Source: Candidatus Saccharimonadota bacterium
GTDB lineage: Bacteria > Patescibacteriota > Saccharimonadia > Saccharimonadales > Saccharimonadaceae
Assembly (NCBI GenBank): GCA_905372835.1
Contig: CAJPQK010000001.1
Span: 62,001-126,000 of the forward strand
Direction: 5' to 3'
Length of the DNA stretch: 64,000 bases
Each line of letters begins with the position of its first letter. Positions within the stretch are counted from its first letter, which is position 1. The notes beneath the pieces were generated by a model that saw only the letters and a list, made by a program, of their open reading frames with translations, was not told the origin of the DNA and made no database searches. Below are positions 8,721-16,984 of the stretch, in pieces. Both the position numbers and the translations under genes were made by a program.

Positions 8721-10453
8721 GCTTTCTCCTTAATTAGTGCGTTCAGCTGATGTCGCAGATCTTGAGCCAACGACTCATCATTTGCAGTTTCAGCGTCACG
8801 CAAATTACTCATTAATTGTTGTATTTTGTTTTCACGGTGTTTAGATATTACATGTTTGACCAATCGTGCCATCTCACCTGGTAAATCGTCTTGTTTCCAG
8901 TCGGCATAACGAGTGTCGAATTTCAACTGTACTATCTTTACATACTCCTCAATATTTTTCAAGTTTTCGGGTATCGGATCCAGTGTTGCGTTCGGGTTCT
9001 GGGTGAGATATTTCAACAGTTCTTGGGTGTTTGTATTGTCCGTAACTTCTTCTGGAACTGACGCCAACCAACGCCTCACGCTTGGTTCTTGAGCTGCAAG
9101 CCCCAGTAACATATCGAGCGTCTCATCTGATGGTTTTTGCGGCGCGGTTTTTTTGGTTTTTGGGTGGCGGAGAACCGTTTTGTTTGTTGTGATACCAGAC
9201 ATTTTCGTGGTAAGAGCTTCTATGCTCGCCCCTGTTTTTTTGGCTACCACCTGCAAATAATGCTCTTGTTCCACTGGATCATGTAAACTACGAATCAAGC
9301 CGAGTGACGCCGTTGAAAATCGTCGCTTCCCCTCAGCAGTCGTGAGATTTTCTCGCTGCGAGTATTGTTGTATCACCCACGCCACAGCGGGCATAGCTTT
9401 GGTGATGACTGATTTCCACTGCTCTACGCCCTGAGTTTTGATCAATTCATCCGGATCCTTACTACCCTCTGATAAACTAACAACTTCCAACTCTACGCCA
9501 ATGGTTTGTGATAGTTTAATGGCCCGTTCTGTGGCATTTAACCCTGCCTTGTCACCATCAAATGCTAATTTAATTCTACCAGCCAGCCTACTCAAAGTTT
9601 TGAGATGTTGTTCAGTGATGGCCGTTCCAGCCGTAGCTACAACCTGCCGCACTCCCGCTTGATGGCTACTCACCACATCCAAATTACCCTCAACAATCAC
9701 TACTTCATCTGATTTTCGAATCGATTCTTTAGCTTGAGACAAGCCAAAGATGTGCCGTGACTTATCAAACAAAAGAGTTTGTGGCGTGTTCAAATATTTA
9801 GGGGCATTTGTCTCGTCTTGAATGATCCGACCCGTAAAACCAACCACTCTGCCAGTAGCGTCCATCAGTGCCACCACCATCCGACCACGATACAAATCGC
9901 CACCAAACCTATTAGTCAGCCCAGCGTCCGCCAATTCTTGCTTTGAAAAGCCCCGCTTAGTTAATGCTGTCACCAATGACGAACCATCGTCTGGCGCAAA
10001 CCCAATCATAAAATCCTGAATTGTTTGTCGAGTCAAACCGCGTTTTTTTACCACATACTCCAAAGCTCTGGGTGTCCGCAGCAGTGATTGTTGAAAGAAT
10101 TTTGCAGCAAGCTCTAATGCTTCAGCTGCCCGCGCCCGCCGTTTGGCCGTTCGTCCATCACCACGGGAAAACAAGCTCAAATCCACGCCCGCCTTGCGCG
10201 CCAAATGCTCCAACGACTGACGAAAATCCATTCCTTCCACCAGCATCACAAATGAAAACACATCACCACCCTTGCCCGAAGAAAAATCATGCCAAATCTG
10301 TTTTTCCGGACTCACCATAAAACTCGGCGTCCGCTCATCAGTAAACGGGCTGAGTCCCTTGAGATTACGACCCGCCCGTTTCAGCTGAACATACTCACCA
10401 ATCACGTCCTCAATATTCAGTCGCGCCCGCACTTCTTCTTTGGCATCTTGCAT
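8717..10453 (-). CDS. dnaG: DNA primase lacking zinc-finger ligands
   Basis: This 578-residue primase makes RNA primers at the fork. The N-terminal domain is recognisable (LKGLSPFTDERTPSF, WHDFSSGKGGDVFSF), but all four zinc ligands are replaced: C to S35, H to T38, C to D56, C to S59. The TOPRIM catalytic core is intact (EVVIVEGNLDVVSSH; KLAFDGDKAG). The C-terminal 180 residues would bind DnaB. TATAAT at 10460-10465 is exactly six bases before the ATG, so the dnaG-rpoD mRNA is probably leaderless. The substitutions are clean and the domain length is kept, so this is not a frameshift. Confidence 0.95.
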   Translation of the reverse strand: MQDAKEEVRARLNIEDVIGEYVQLKRAGRNLKGLSPFTDERTPSFMVSPEKQIWHDFSSGKGGDVFSFVMLVEGMDFRQSLEHLARKAGVDLSLFSRGDGRTAKRRARAAEALELAAKFFQQSLLRTPRALEYVVKKRGLTRQTIQDFMIGFAPDDGSSLVTALTKRGFSKQELADAGLTNRFGGDLYRGRMVVALMDATGRVVGFTGRIIQDETNAPKYLNTPQTLLFDKSRHIFGLSQAKESIRKSDEVVIVEGNLDVVSSHQAGVRQVVATAGTAITEQHLKTLSRLAGRIKLAFDGDKAGLNATERAIKLSQTIGVELEVVSLSEGSKDPDELIKTQGVEQWKSVITKAMPAVAWVIQQYSQRENLTTAEGKRRFSTASLGLIRSLHDPVEQEHYLQVVAKKTGASIEALTTKMSGITTNKTVLRHPKTKKTAPQKPSDETLDMLLGLAAQEPSVRRWLASVPEEVTDNTNTQELLKYLTQNPNATLDPIPENLKNIEEYVKIVQLKFDTRYADWKQDDLPGEMARLVKHVISKHRENKIQQLMSNLRDAETANDESLAQDLRHQLNALIKEKA

Positions 10454-10506
10454 ATCTTTATTATATCACCCTTTACCTCTGTTTATGTTTATGCTTAAAT
10501 AGTACT

Positions 10507-11109
10507 ATGTATCCAAATGATCCATATTCTCAACCACCAACACCATCTGGTATTGATTATCTTAATCAAATCGCGGCTCCACCAGAGCCAACCGGATTTG
10601 ATAAGAAGACTAAAATTATCATTATCATCATTGCACTAGTCGGTGTGCTCAGTCTTGGCTTTATTTGGGCGGCCAGTCAATCAGGTTCTGGCCCAACCAT
10701 CTCCAACGCCATCATGAGAGTTGCCCGCCTACAAACAGTCACTGAACTACAGAAAAAGCGCCTAAAAAACAGCACCGTTACTGATATCAACAGCTCCCTT
10801 GATGCCATACTCACCACCGCCGTCAATAAAGCAACACCAATTGCTCAGTCGGAAAAGCTAGATATCAACAAGGCCCTCAAGGTGCCAGACTTTGAGGTAA
10901 AACTGAGTGAAAAGCTAGATGATGCCTTTTTGAATGACCAGCTTGATGCTGTTTATACCCGAGAAATGGCTTATCAGCTTGAACTGCTTAGTTCGGAATT
11001 ATCCAGTCTGTCGAAAAAAGCCAAAAAATCTGACGTCAAAGAATTCTTAGAGAAAACACAGTCAGACATCACTTCCATCAAGAAGCGTCTCGAGAGCTCT
11101 CCGGTGTAA
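10507..11109 (+). CDS. Single-pass membrane protein with helical extracytoplasmic domain
   Basis: Unrecognised 200-residue protein. A Pro/Tyr-rich cytoplasmic start of about 30 residues is followed by a transmembrane helix at roughly 36-56 (IIIIIIALVGVLSLGF), then a charged, mostly helical domain with coiled-coil character near the end (LSSELSSLSKKAKKSDVKEF). An extended -10 (TGC then TTAAAT, 10492-10500) lies six bases before the ATG, again leaderless. It overlaps the 3' end of the convergent MmcQ-like gene by 32 bases. Confidence 0.7.
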   Translation: MYPNDPYSQPPTPSGIDYLNQIAAPPEPTGFDKKTKIIIIIIALVGVLSLGFIWAASQSGSGPTISNAIMRVARLQTVTELQKKRLKNSTVTDINSSLDAILTTAVNKATPIAQSEKLDINKALKVPDFEVKLSEKLDDAFLNDQLDAVYTREMAYQLELLSSELSSLSKKAKKSDVKEFLEKTQSDITSIKKRLESSPV

Positions 11110-11443
11110 TACCGCTAACCAGCTGCCAGCTCAGCCGCGCCAAATCAAAAATTTCTTCGTCGCTCAGCTGCCCTGAACAGATGATGGTATTCCAGTGTTT
11201 CTTATTTAGATGATAGCCTGGCAGCACTGTTTCGTATTTTTCCCGCAAATTCTCAGCCAATAACGGATCACATTTCAGACTTACCCTGAGCGGTTTTGAA
11301 CCCTCCGCCACCAATGCCACCATTTTCCCTGCACCATCATTACTCTTGCCAAATTTATACACCGCGATATCCTCACCAAACGGATAGTCCAGCCACACAT
11401 CTGGCAAACTCAGGATAAACTCTTCAAATTGTTTATGGGTCAT
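11078..11443 (-). CDS. MmcQ/YjbR family protein
   Basis: A 121-residue protein with the CyaY-like fold typical of the MmcQ/YjbR family. Hallmarks are the start QFEEFILSLPDVWLDYPFGED, the VSLKCDP strand, and the C-terminal PGYHLNKKHWNTI segment with conserved Lys/His/Trp. Some members bind DNA; the role here is unknown. Its ATG overlaps the orn stop by four bases, so it is the second gene of an orn operon. The C-terminal tail overlaps a convergent gene. Confidence 0.85.
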   Translation of the reverse strand: MTHKQFEEFILSLPDVWLDYPFGEDIAVYKFGKSNDGAGKMVALVAEGSKPLRVSLKCDPLLAENLREKYETVLPGYHLNKKHWNTIICSGQLSDEEIFDLARLSWQLVSGITPESSRDAS

Positions 11444-11982
11444 TTTTTCACCTTCTTTAGATAATATTGTAATTCTTGAATGCTGCCGCGGATATCCTCC
11501 AGTGCCCGATGATCCTCTGGTTTGGCAAATTTCTTGCCATATTTACCTTCAAACACCACTTTCCAAGCACTGACATCCAACATCCGGTAGTGTAGTCTTT
11601 TTGACAACGTAGGCCACCATTGGTCGATGAACCGCCGGTCTTGATGAATAGAATTGCCGCCCAGTAAAATCCGTTGCTCGTCCGCAAAATATTCATCGCA
11701 AAACCTAAGCAGCTCACGCTCCACCTCAGCCAGCGGCTTACCAGCTTCGTTCTGCTCCTCCAAACCGCGCCGCGCTGCTGGATGCTGATCCCAAAAGCCA
11801 GCATTTCGGTCCAGTAGCTTACCCAGCTTCTCCGGTTCGTGTCGTACCACACCCTCATAGGTAGCAATTTCCGTAAAATCCCAATCGGTCGCAATTGCCG
11901 CCACCTCCAAAATCTCATCATGCACCGGATCCAATCCGGTCATCTCCAAATCAATCCATAATATTTTTTTCGCTTTACTCAT
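11440..11982 (-). CDS. orn: Oligoribonuclease
   Basis: This 180-residue 3'-5' exonuclease finishes RNA decay by digesting 2-5-mers. The DEDDh motifs are present: WIDLEMTGLDP (Asp/Glu), NSIHQDRRFID (second Asp), and HRALEDIRGSIQEL (His and last Asp). Length is normal. TATAAT at 11990-11995 lies seven bases before the ATG, giving a leaderless or near-leaderless mRNA. Confidence 0.95.
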   Translation of the reverse strand: MSKAKKILWIDLEMTGLDPVHDEILEVAAIATDWDFTEIATYEGVVRHEPEKLGKLLDRNAGFWDQHPAARRGLEEQNEAGKPLAEVERELLRFCDEYFADEQRILLGGNSIHQDRRFIDQWWPTLSKRLHYRMLDVSAWKVVFEGKYGKKFAKPEDHRALEDIRGSIQELQYYLKKVKK

Positions 11983-12001
11983 ACTGTCTATTATACACTC
12001 G

Positions 12002-14548
12002 TCATCTATTTATCTGACCATAAAAAGCTTCTTGCTGCCCACTAGTCAAAACCTCTTGCACCACAGCCCAGACGTTAGCCTCTGCCTCATGAACATTGTG
12101 ACTATTCACCGCAGACCCCTCCAGTACCTGACGCAGCTGACCCTTGGTAATCATTCGCTGATGTTGTAAATCAAACAATACTCTTACTTGTTTGTTAGCC
12201 CTGTCTTTCATTGCGTTGACCAACAGTGCAATTTGCTCATCTGTCGCGGCAGGGATTTTTTGTTGCTGTTCTGGACCAAGTATTAGTGAGCCAACTTTCG
12301 GCTGCGCCACATGAACCAAGTCACCATTAGGAGCAATTCTGTCACCAAGGGATTCAGGCACAGCACTGCCGCTCAAGGCTTGAGCAACTTGATCCTTAGT
12401 TACTGGCAAAATTGTATTGAGGGTGTGTCGACGCCCATCATGCGCATCATACCACCACGGAAAAGCCACTACCAGCTTCAACGCCTCCATCCCCATGCGC
12501 CGCGCTAAGCTATACGAACTAATTTCATACTCAGAAATACCACGTTCGCCAGTATGAATATTTCTGTATTGGTTAACTGTTGTTCGACCAATACGTCGAC
12601 TACCGACCTTGGTATATAACAATTCTTGAAATCCCCGCAGTAGGGCCACTGATATATTATGTTTTTCCTCACTATTCAGTTCACCCATATCGACGTCATA
12701 TGGATTAACCTCCAGGCGCCGACATATTTTGTTAAATTGATAGTGAATGTTATCTGCCTTATTTGGGTCAATACCATTTGCCAAATAAGCACGACCGTCA
12801 GTATGGTAGCTATTATAGGTATCTCTGGTTTTCAAAAAAGCATCATATTCGGCAAAAAAGTCATCTGTTGTATCTGGACTAACAAACTCCTGAAACAACT
12901 CCTTTGGTTGGTGCCACGCGGCAAAGCCACCGCCAGAAACGGAAGCCGCAATTGCTGATAATGCCAGTACTTCCCGTAAACTTCCTCCAGTTCTAATCAT
13001 TTCTGCTAATGCCCGAGACAATTCTGGTGACAATGGCAAATTATCCATAAACTCACCAATCTTTGTAATCTGCCCCTCTCCATCAATTGCTTCCAGGGTT
13101 TCCAGCAAATCGTACGACTCTTGAATAACTTTTTTACTAGCAACAGGATGCATCAGGTATCGGTTCAGATCCTCAAAATCACCATTCAGATGAATAGCCG
13201 ACAAGACATTACGCACAATATTAGTGTGGTATATCTCCGGTGGAATGTGCTGTTCACGGGATATAATGTCATAGAACCCTTTTAATTCCTCTGGTAGATA
13301 AATCTTGCCGTAGGAAATTGGACGCGCCAGCACAAACTTTGCGCCATCAATATCACGACCACCGCGCCCCGCTTGTTGCATCAACTCGGCCTGAGTACAC
13401 AACCGAGGCGGTAATCCCTCTGCACCCTCTTCGCCAATTTCTTTACTCTTTGTCAGGCCATTTGACAGCACCAAATCAACCTCAGGGATGGTGATACCAG
13501 ACTGTCCGGCCGAAGTTGAAACAATAACAAATGATTCATCTTCTGCTGGTTCAGCAGTAAAAATTTCTCGGCGGGCAGCTTCTGATATACCAGAGTGTAG
13601 TTTGAAGAATCGTATCCTCCCGGATTGATGGCGAGTGTGGCGTTTGATTGAAGCAATGGTCTCCTCAATACTCCTCACCCCCTCAACAAAGACCAATGAT
13701 TTTTTCGAGTCCTTACCATATTCAAGGTAGGCTTCAGACACGGTATTCACCTTATCTTCTGTGATGTTAATCTCATGCGGTCGGCCCTCAATAGTTACGA
13801 CGGGCAGCTCTGATCCGTTAATATCTTCGTACATAGTTTGGGAAACTTCGGTATCAGGCGTGGCGCTGGAAAAAGCCATGTGCCATTTGTCAGTCTTCTC
13901 AATCGATTTTGCAGCCAGTGCGGTAGCAAATTCCATCTCTAAGTTAGCTTCATGTATTTCATCAACCAGCACCAGCGTTTTCTCATCATGCCAGTCACCA
14001 GAAAGTTGCTCCAGCTTCTTTGTAAAGGTTGCCGCTGTCATGAAACAAAGCCTGGTGTCCGGCGTTGCCTCAGTGGCACGTCCATGAATCTTTCCCACCA
14101 GGTGATCAGGATATTGCTTACCCAACTGTCCACGTAAACTTTGCTCGACATATTCAGTAACATTATCAACAATCACCCGTCGCGGCATCAACACCACAAC
14201 ACGATCAAACCGCTCCAGTGCATACTGAGCGGTTTGTGTCGTTTTACCACTACCCGTCGGTCCACATAACCAAGATATTTTGTTCTCTGAGAGTGTATCT
14301 AACATCTCTGCTTTGTGCTTATACGCAGGCAATTCTTTGTCGCCAAGATCATAGTCAGCGAAAGAAGTTTCTGGTAGTTTACTATACCGTTTCCGTAATT
14401 CTTCAAGGCGCTGTCGCCTCTGTTCAGGTGATTCACCATAACAATACGGTGACCGCCGAGGACCTTCAATATTTTGACTCAACAAATGGCTACTACTAGG
14501 CTCTTTTAGCCTAGGTAAATAACCCGCCCTCCGGACTCCATCTTTCAC
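12002..14548 (-). CDS. DEAH-box RNA helicase, HrpA/HrpB-like
   Basis: An 848-residue superfamily 2 helicase. Motif I is GPTGSGKTT (residues 96-104), motif II is DEIH in LVDEIHEANLE, motif III is SSATPD, and motif VI is QQAGRGGRD, where most relatives have QRAGRAGR. A winged-helix/HA2-like region follows from about residue 450. The substrate is probably structured RNA or ribosomes, by family. The start is GTG, chosen because GGAGAG lies eight bases upstream on the same strand and the frame opens there. The GGAG element is one arm of an inverted repeat (see 14551-14591). Confidence 0.88.
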   Translation of the reverse strand: MKDGVRRAGYLPRLKEPSSSHLLSQNIEGPRRSPYCYGESPEQRRQRLEELRKRYSKLPETSFADYDLGDKELPAYKHKAEMLDTLSENKISWLCGPTGSGKTTQTAQYALERFDRVVVLMPRRVIVDNVTEYVEQSLRGQLGKQYPDHLVGKIHGRATEATPDTRLCFMTAATFTKKLEQLSGDWHDEKTLVLVDEIHEANLEMEFATALAAKSIEKTDKWHMAFSSATPDTEVSQTMYEDINGSELPVVTIEGRPHEINITEDKVNTVSEAYLEYGKDSKKSLVFVEGVRSIEETIASIKRHTRHQSGRIRFFKLHSGISEAARREIFTAEPAEDESFVIVSTSAGQSGITIPEVDLVLSNGLTKSKEIGEEGAEGLPPRLCTQAELMQQAGRGGRDIDGAKFVLARPISYGKIYLPEELKGFYDIISREQHIPPEIYHTNIVRNVLSAIHLNGDFEDLNRYLMHPVASKKVIQESYDLLETLEAIDGEGQITKIGEFMDNLPLSPELSRALAEMIRTGGSLREVLALSAIAASVSGGGFAAWHQPKELFQEFVSPDTTDDFFAEYDAFLKTRDTYNSYHTDGRAYLANGIDPNKADNIHYQFNKICRRLEVNPYDVDMGELNSEEKHNISVALLRGFQELLYTKVGSRRIGRTTVNQYRNIHTGERGISEYEISSYSLARRMGMEALKLVVAFPWWYDAHDGRRHTLNTILPVTKDQVAQALSGSAVPESLGDRIAPNGDLVHVAQPKVGSLILGPEQQQKIPAATDEQIALLVNAMKDRANKQVRVLFDLQHQRMITKGQLRQVLEGSAVNSHNVHEAEANVWAVVQEVLTSGQQEAFYGQINR

Positions 14549-14550
14549 GC

Positions 14551-14591
14551 TACACTCTCCTTTATACTCACATTGTAGATAGGAGAGTGTA
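14551..14591. repeat. 10-bp perfect inverted repeat overlapping the helicase ribosome-binding site
   Basis: TACACTCTCC at 14551-14560 and its complement GGAGAGTGTA at 14582-14591 are separated by 21 bases. On the minus strand the downstream arm carries the GGAG used to start the helicase gene, and TATAAA lies just upstream of it. If the arms pair in the mRNA, the ribosome-binding site is hidden; if they act as DNA, they could be an operator. Confidence 0.5.
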
Positions 14592-14611
14592 AAATAGCAA
14601 ACGTAAGCGTT

Positions 14612-15046
14612 TTAGTCTTTTTTCTTGTCTAATTTATCAAGCTTCAAAAAGTGAACAATTGCATAGACCACAAAGGCGACTGCCAACAAGGTGATCAATG
14701 AGCTGATAAATGCTCCGTACAAAAATTCACCTCGACGTCCAGCAAACTCAACAGTAAATGATGCTGCTTGAAGACCCTGTTGTGATCCAACGATTAACTG
14801 CACAAGTGGGTCGATGAATGCTGTGACCAATTTCTTCACTGTATCACCAGCCGCAGTACCGATTGCCAAACCGACAGCCAGACCAACCACGCCTTGTTCA
14901 CGGATAAATGTCATAAAACCACCGCCGTGACTTTTAACCACACCTGCTTTTTCTTTCAGAGCTGCTACGCTTGGCTTTTTAACAATTGCTTTCTTAGTTG
15001 TCGTTTTTTTAACTGCCGCTTTTTTAGCTACTTTTTTATCTGCCAT
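14612..15046 (-). CDS. mscL: Large-conductance mechanosensitive channel with Lys-rich N-terminal extension
   Basis: MscL is a pentameric emergency-release channel in the membrane. Residues from about 42 match the family (FMTFIREQGVVGLAVGLAIGTAAGD, first helix; FLYGAFISSLITLLAVAFVVY, second helix). The first 40 residues are a KKAAVKKTTTKKA-type extension absent from ordinary MscL. A strong AAGGAG Shine-Dalgarno sequence precedes this ATG, so the extension is translated. Total length is 144. Confidence 0.93.
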   Translation of the reverse strand: MADKKVAKKAAVKKTTTKKAIVKKPSVAALKEKAGVVKSHGGGFMTFIREQGVVGLAVGLAIGTAAGDTVKKLVTAFIDPLVQLIVGSQQGLQAASFTVEFAGRRGEFLYGAFISSLITLLAVAFVVYAIVHFLKLDKLDKKKD

Positions 15047-15101
15047 AAAAACTCCTTTACGTTAAGTAACACCTTGATTGTACCACACTGGGACAGAACG
15101 C

Positions 15102-16733
15102 TTACAATCTCTCTGGCGCGACAATGCCCAAAACAGTCAGCCCCGCCTTCAAAATATCAGCGTACACCGCCACCAAACCGACGCGATGCGCTTCTTTATC
15201 ACTGCCGACAACTTGATTTTTCTCATAGTAACGGTTAAACTCCTGTGCCAGCTCAAACAGATAGGCGCAAACATGATGCGGCTCCAAACTTTCGGTAGCG
15301 CGGTTAACCGCCTCAGCGTATTCGCTCATTTTCCTGACTAGCAGCCGATCTTCGTCGAATAATTCCGTCGGAAAAGTGGCTGCTTGCTCAGATTTCGCCA
15401 AAATACCCCGCGCCCGAGCGTGTGCGTATTGTAAATAGCTACCGGTGTTACCGGTGAGACTGACCGCGTCATTGATGTCAAACACTACATCGCTACCGAT
15501 TTTTACCTTCAAGAATTGATAGCGCAGCGCACCCGCCACTACCGCGTCGGTCGGCTCGCCGCCAGCTTGGGTGATGGCTTTCTTGAACTCGTTAAACAGC
15601 CAGTCAATGGTAATCACCTCGCCGGTACGCGAACTCATCTTGCCGGTTGTTAATTTGACCAGGCCAGTCGCATAATTAAACAATTTGCCCTTCAATTCTG
15701 GGATTGCCAGTTCACTAGCTGCGATTACCCCGCGGAAATACGCCGCCTGCTCTTCGCCGTTGACCGTAATTGATAGGTCCAGGTTTGGATAATCTTGATG
15801 CTTCAGCTGAATTAGCCCCATGTCGTGCGCACCATACAACCCGTTGCCGTGCGAACCGATGAACACATTGTCAAACGCACCATATTGGCTGCCTTTGAAG
15901 ATATACGCACCATCTGATTTGGTAAAGACCTCTGGGGTTTTTTCTTTGATCAAGGCCTTGCCTGGTACTTCGGTTTCACTCTCGACATAACGCCGTTCAA
16001 TTGGCACATTACCTAGCCGCGCCACATTGGCGTCAATTTCATCAAAACTCCAGGCCTTACAAATCTCGTACACCTGCTTGTACAGCGGATCATCCAGCAC
16101 AAACGATTGCTTGGCTAGCTCATCAATTTCTGCCCGCGCCTCTGGCGATTCCTTAGCTGCCCGCGCCCCTTCAACGTACATACGGCTCATAAACTCATTG
16201 CGCTTGTCAGCCGGAATGGCGTCTAGTTTGCTGACATCGCCGTCAATTTCGCGAAGAATCGCCCACATACTCTTGCCGACATGTGTGCCGACGTCGCCGT
16301 GGTAACTCACTCGGTGTACCGCCGCACCATCCACCGCCAGCAAATTCGCCATGGTGTCCGCCAAAATCGCATTCAAAGCGTGACCAATATGCATGGCCTT
16401 AAACGGATTTGGGCAATTGGTTTCAATAACCACTGTTTTTCCTGCACGATTAGTCGCCGGCCGCACTTTCAATGACTCAAGCACCGCTTGGTCACTTAAC
16501 GTCACATTGATAAAGCCCGGCCCAGCCACGCTAACATCACTCAACTCCTGGTGGCCGCGCAACTCTTCGGCAATCGCCTCAGCAATCTCGCGCGGATTCT
16601 TACCCAGCGGTTTGGCCAGCTGCAGCGCCACGTTCGTCGCAAAATCGCCAAACTTTGGGTCAGGACGCGTTAACTGCACTGTTGTTTCAATATTAAATAG
16701 CTTTGCAATAACTTCTTGAATTGTGTGTTCCAT
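15102..16733 (-). CDS. argS: Arginyl-tRNA synthetase
   Basis: Class I synthetase charging tRNA-Arg. It has the N-terminal Add1 domain, the HIGH box in NPFKAMHIGHALN near residue 114, a KMSKS equivalent KMSSRTG, and the C-terminal anticodon-binding domain (LQYAHARARGIL). Two in-frame GTG codons lie before the ATG at 16733. I prefer the ATG because TATACT at 16741-16746 sits seven bases upstream, which would start transcription at or next to it. This gives 543 residues. Confidence 0.95.
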   Translation of the reverse strand: MEHTIQEVIAKLFNIETTVQLTRPDPKFGDFATNVALQLAKPLGKNPREIAEAIAEELRGHQELSDVSVAGPGFINVTLSDQAVLESLKVRPATNRAGKTVVIETNCPNPFKAMHIGHALNAILADTMANLLAVDGAAVHRVSYHGDVGTHVGKSMWAILREIDGDVSKLDAIPADKRNEFMSRMYVEGARAAKESPEARAEIDELAKQSFVLDDPLYKQVYEICKAWSFDEIDANVARLGNVPIERRYVESETEVPGKALIKEKTPEVFTKSDGAYIFKGSQYGAFDNVFIGSHGNGLYGAHDMGLIQLKHQDYPNLDLSITVNGEEQAAYFRGVIAASELAIPELKGKLFNYATGLVKLTTGKMSSRTGEVITIDWLFNEFKKAITQAGGEPTDAVVAGALRYQFLKVKIGSDVVFDINDAVSLTGNTGSYLQYAHARARGILAKSEQAATFPTELFDEDRLLVRKMSEYAEAVNRATESLEPHHVCAYLFELAQEFNRYYEKNQVVGSDKEAHRVGLVAVYADILKAGLTVLGIVAPERL

Positions 16734-16758
16734 CACCACCAGTATACCACCAGATCAG

Positions 16759-16905
16759 CTAGTCTTCCACTATATCCAGATCTAACGCCGTGACGGAAAT
16801 CAAACTCGATCCCCGGACATGACGTAAAATATACGACAAGGTTGATAAATCATCCTGTGTTGGTAACACATGTGGTTGCTGTGATAATGCTTGTTCTTCA
16901 GCCAT
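16759..16905 (-). CDS. Small protein of 48 residues, unknown
   Basis: Starts at an ATG preceded by AAAAAGGAAAAGA, a usable ribosome-binding site. A longer in-frame extension upstream lacks one and looks non-coding. The product is mildly acidic with no Cys and no membrane helix, and ends in an alternating hydrophobic/acidic stretch (SVTALDLDIVED). It lies between pyrG and argS on the same strand. I recognise no family. It may be a genuine small protein; codon use cannot settle this at such length. Confidence 0.45.
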   Translation of the reverse strand: MAEEQALSQQPHVLPTQDDLSTLSYILRHVRGSSLISVTALDLDIVED

Positions 16906-16984
16906 TCTTTTCCTTTTTATTTTTAGCATACAACTGATTACTATTTTAGCATTATTACATCTTTTTGTCAATATAGCGCGGTTG

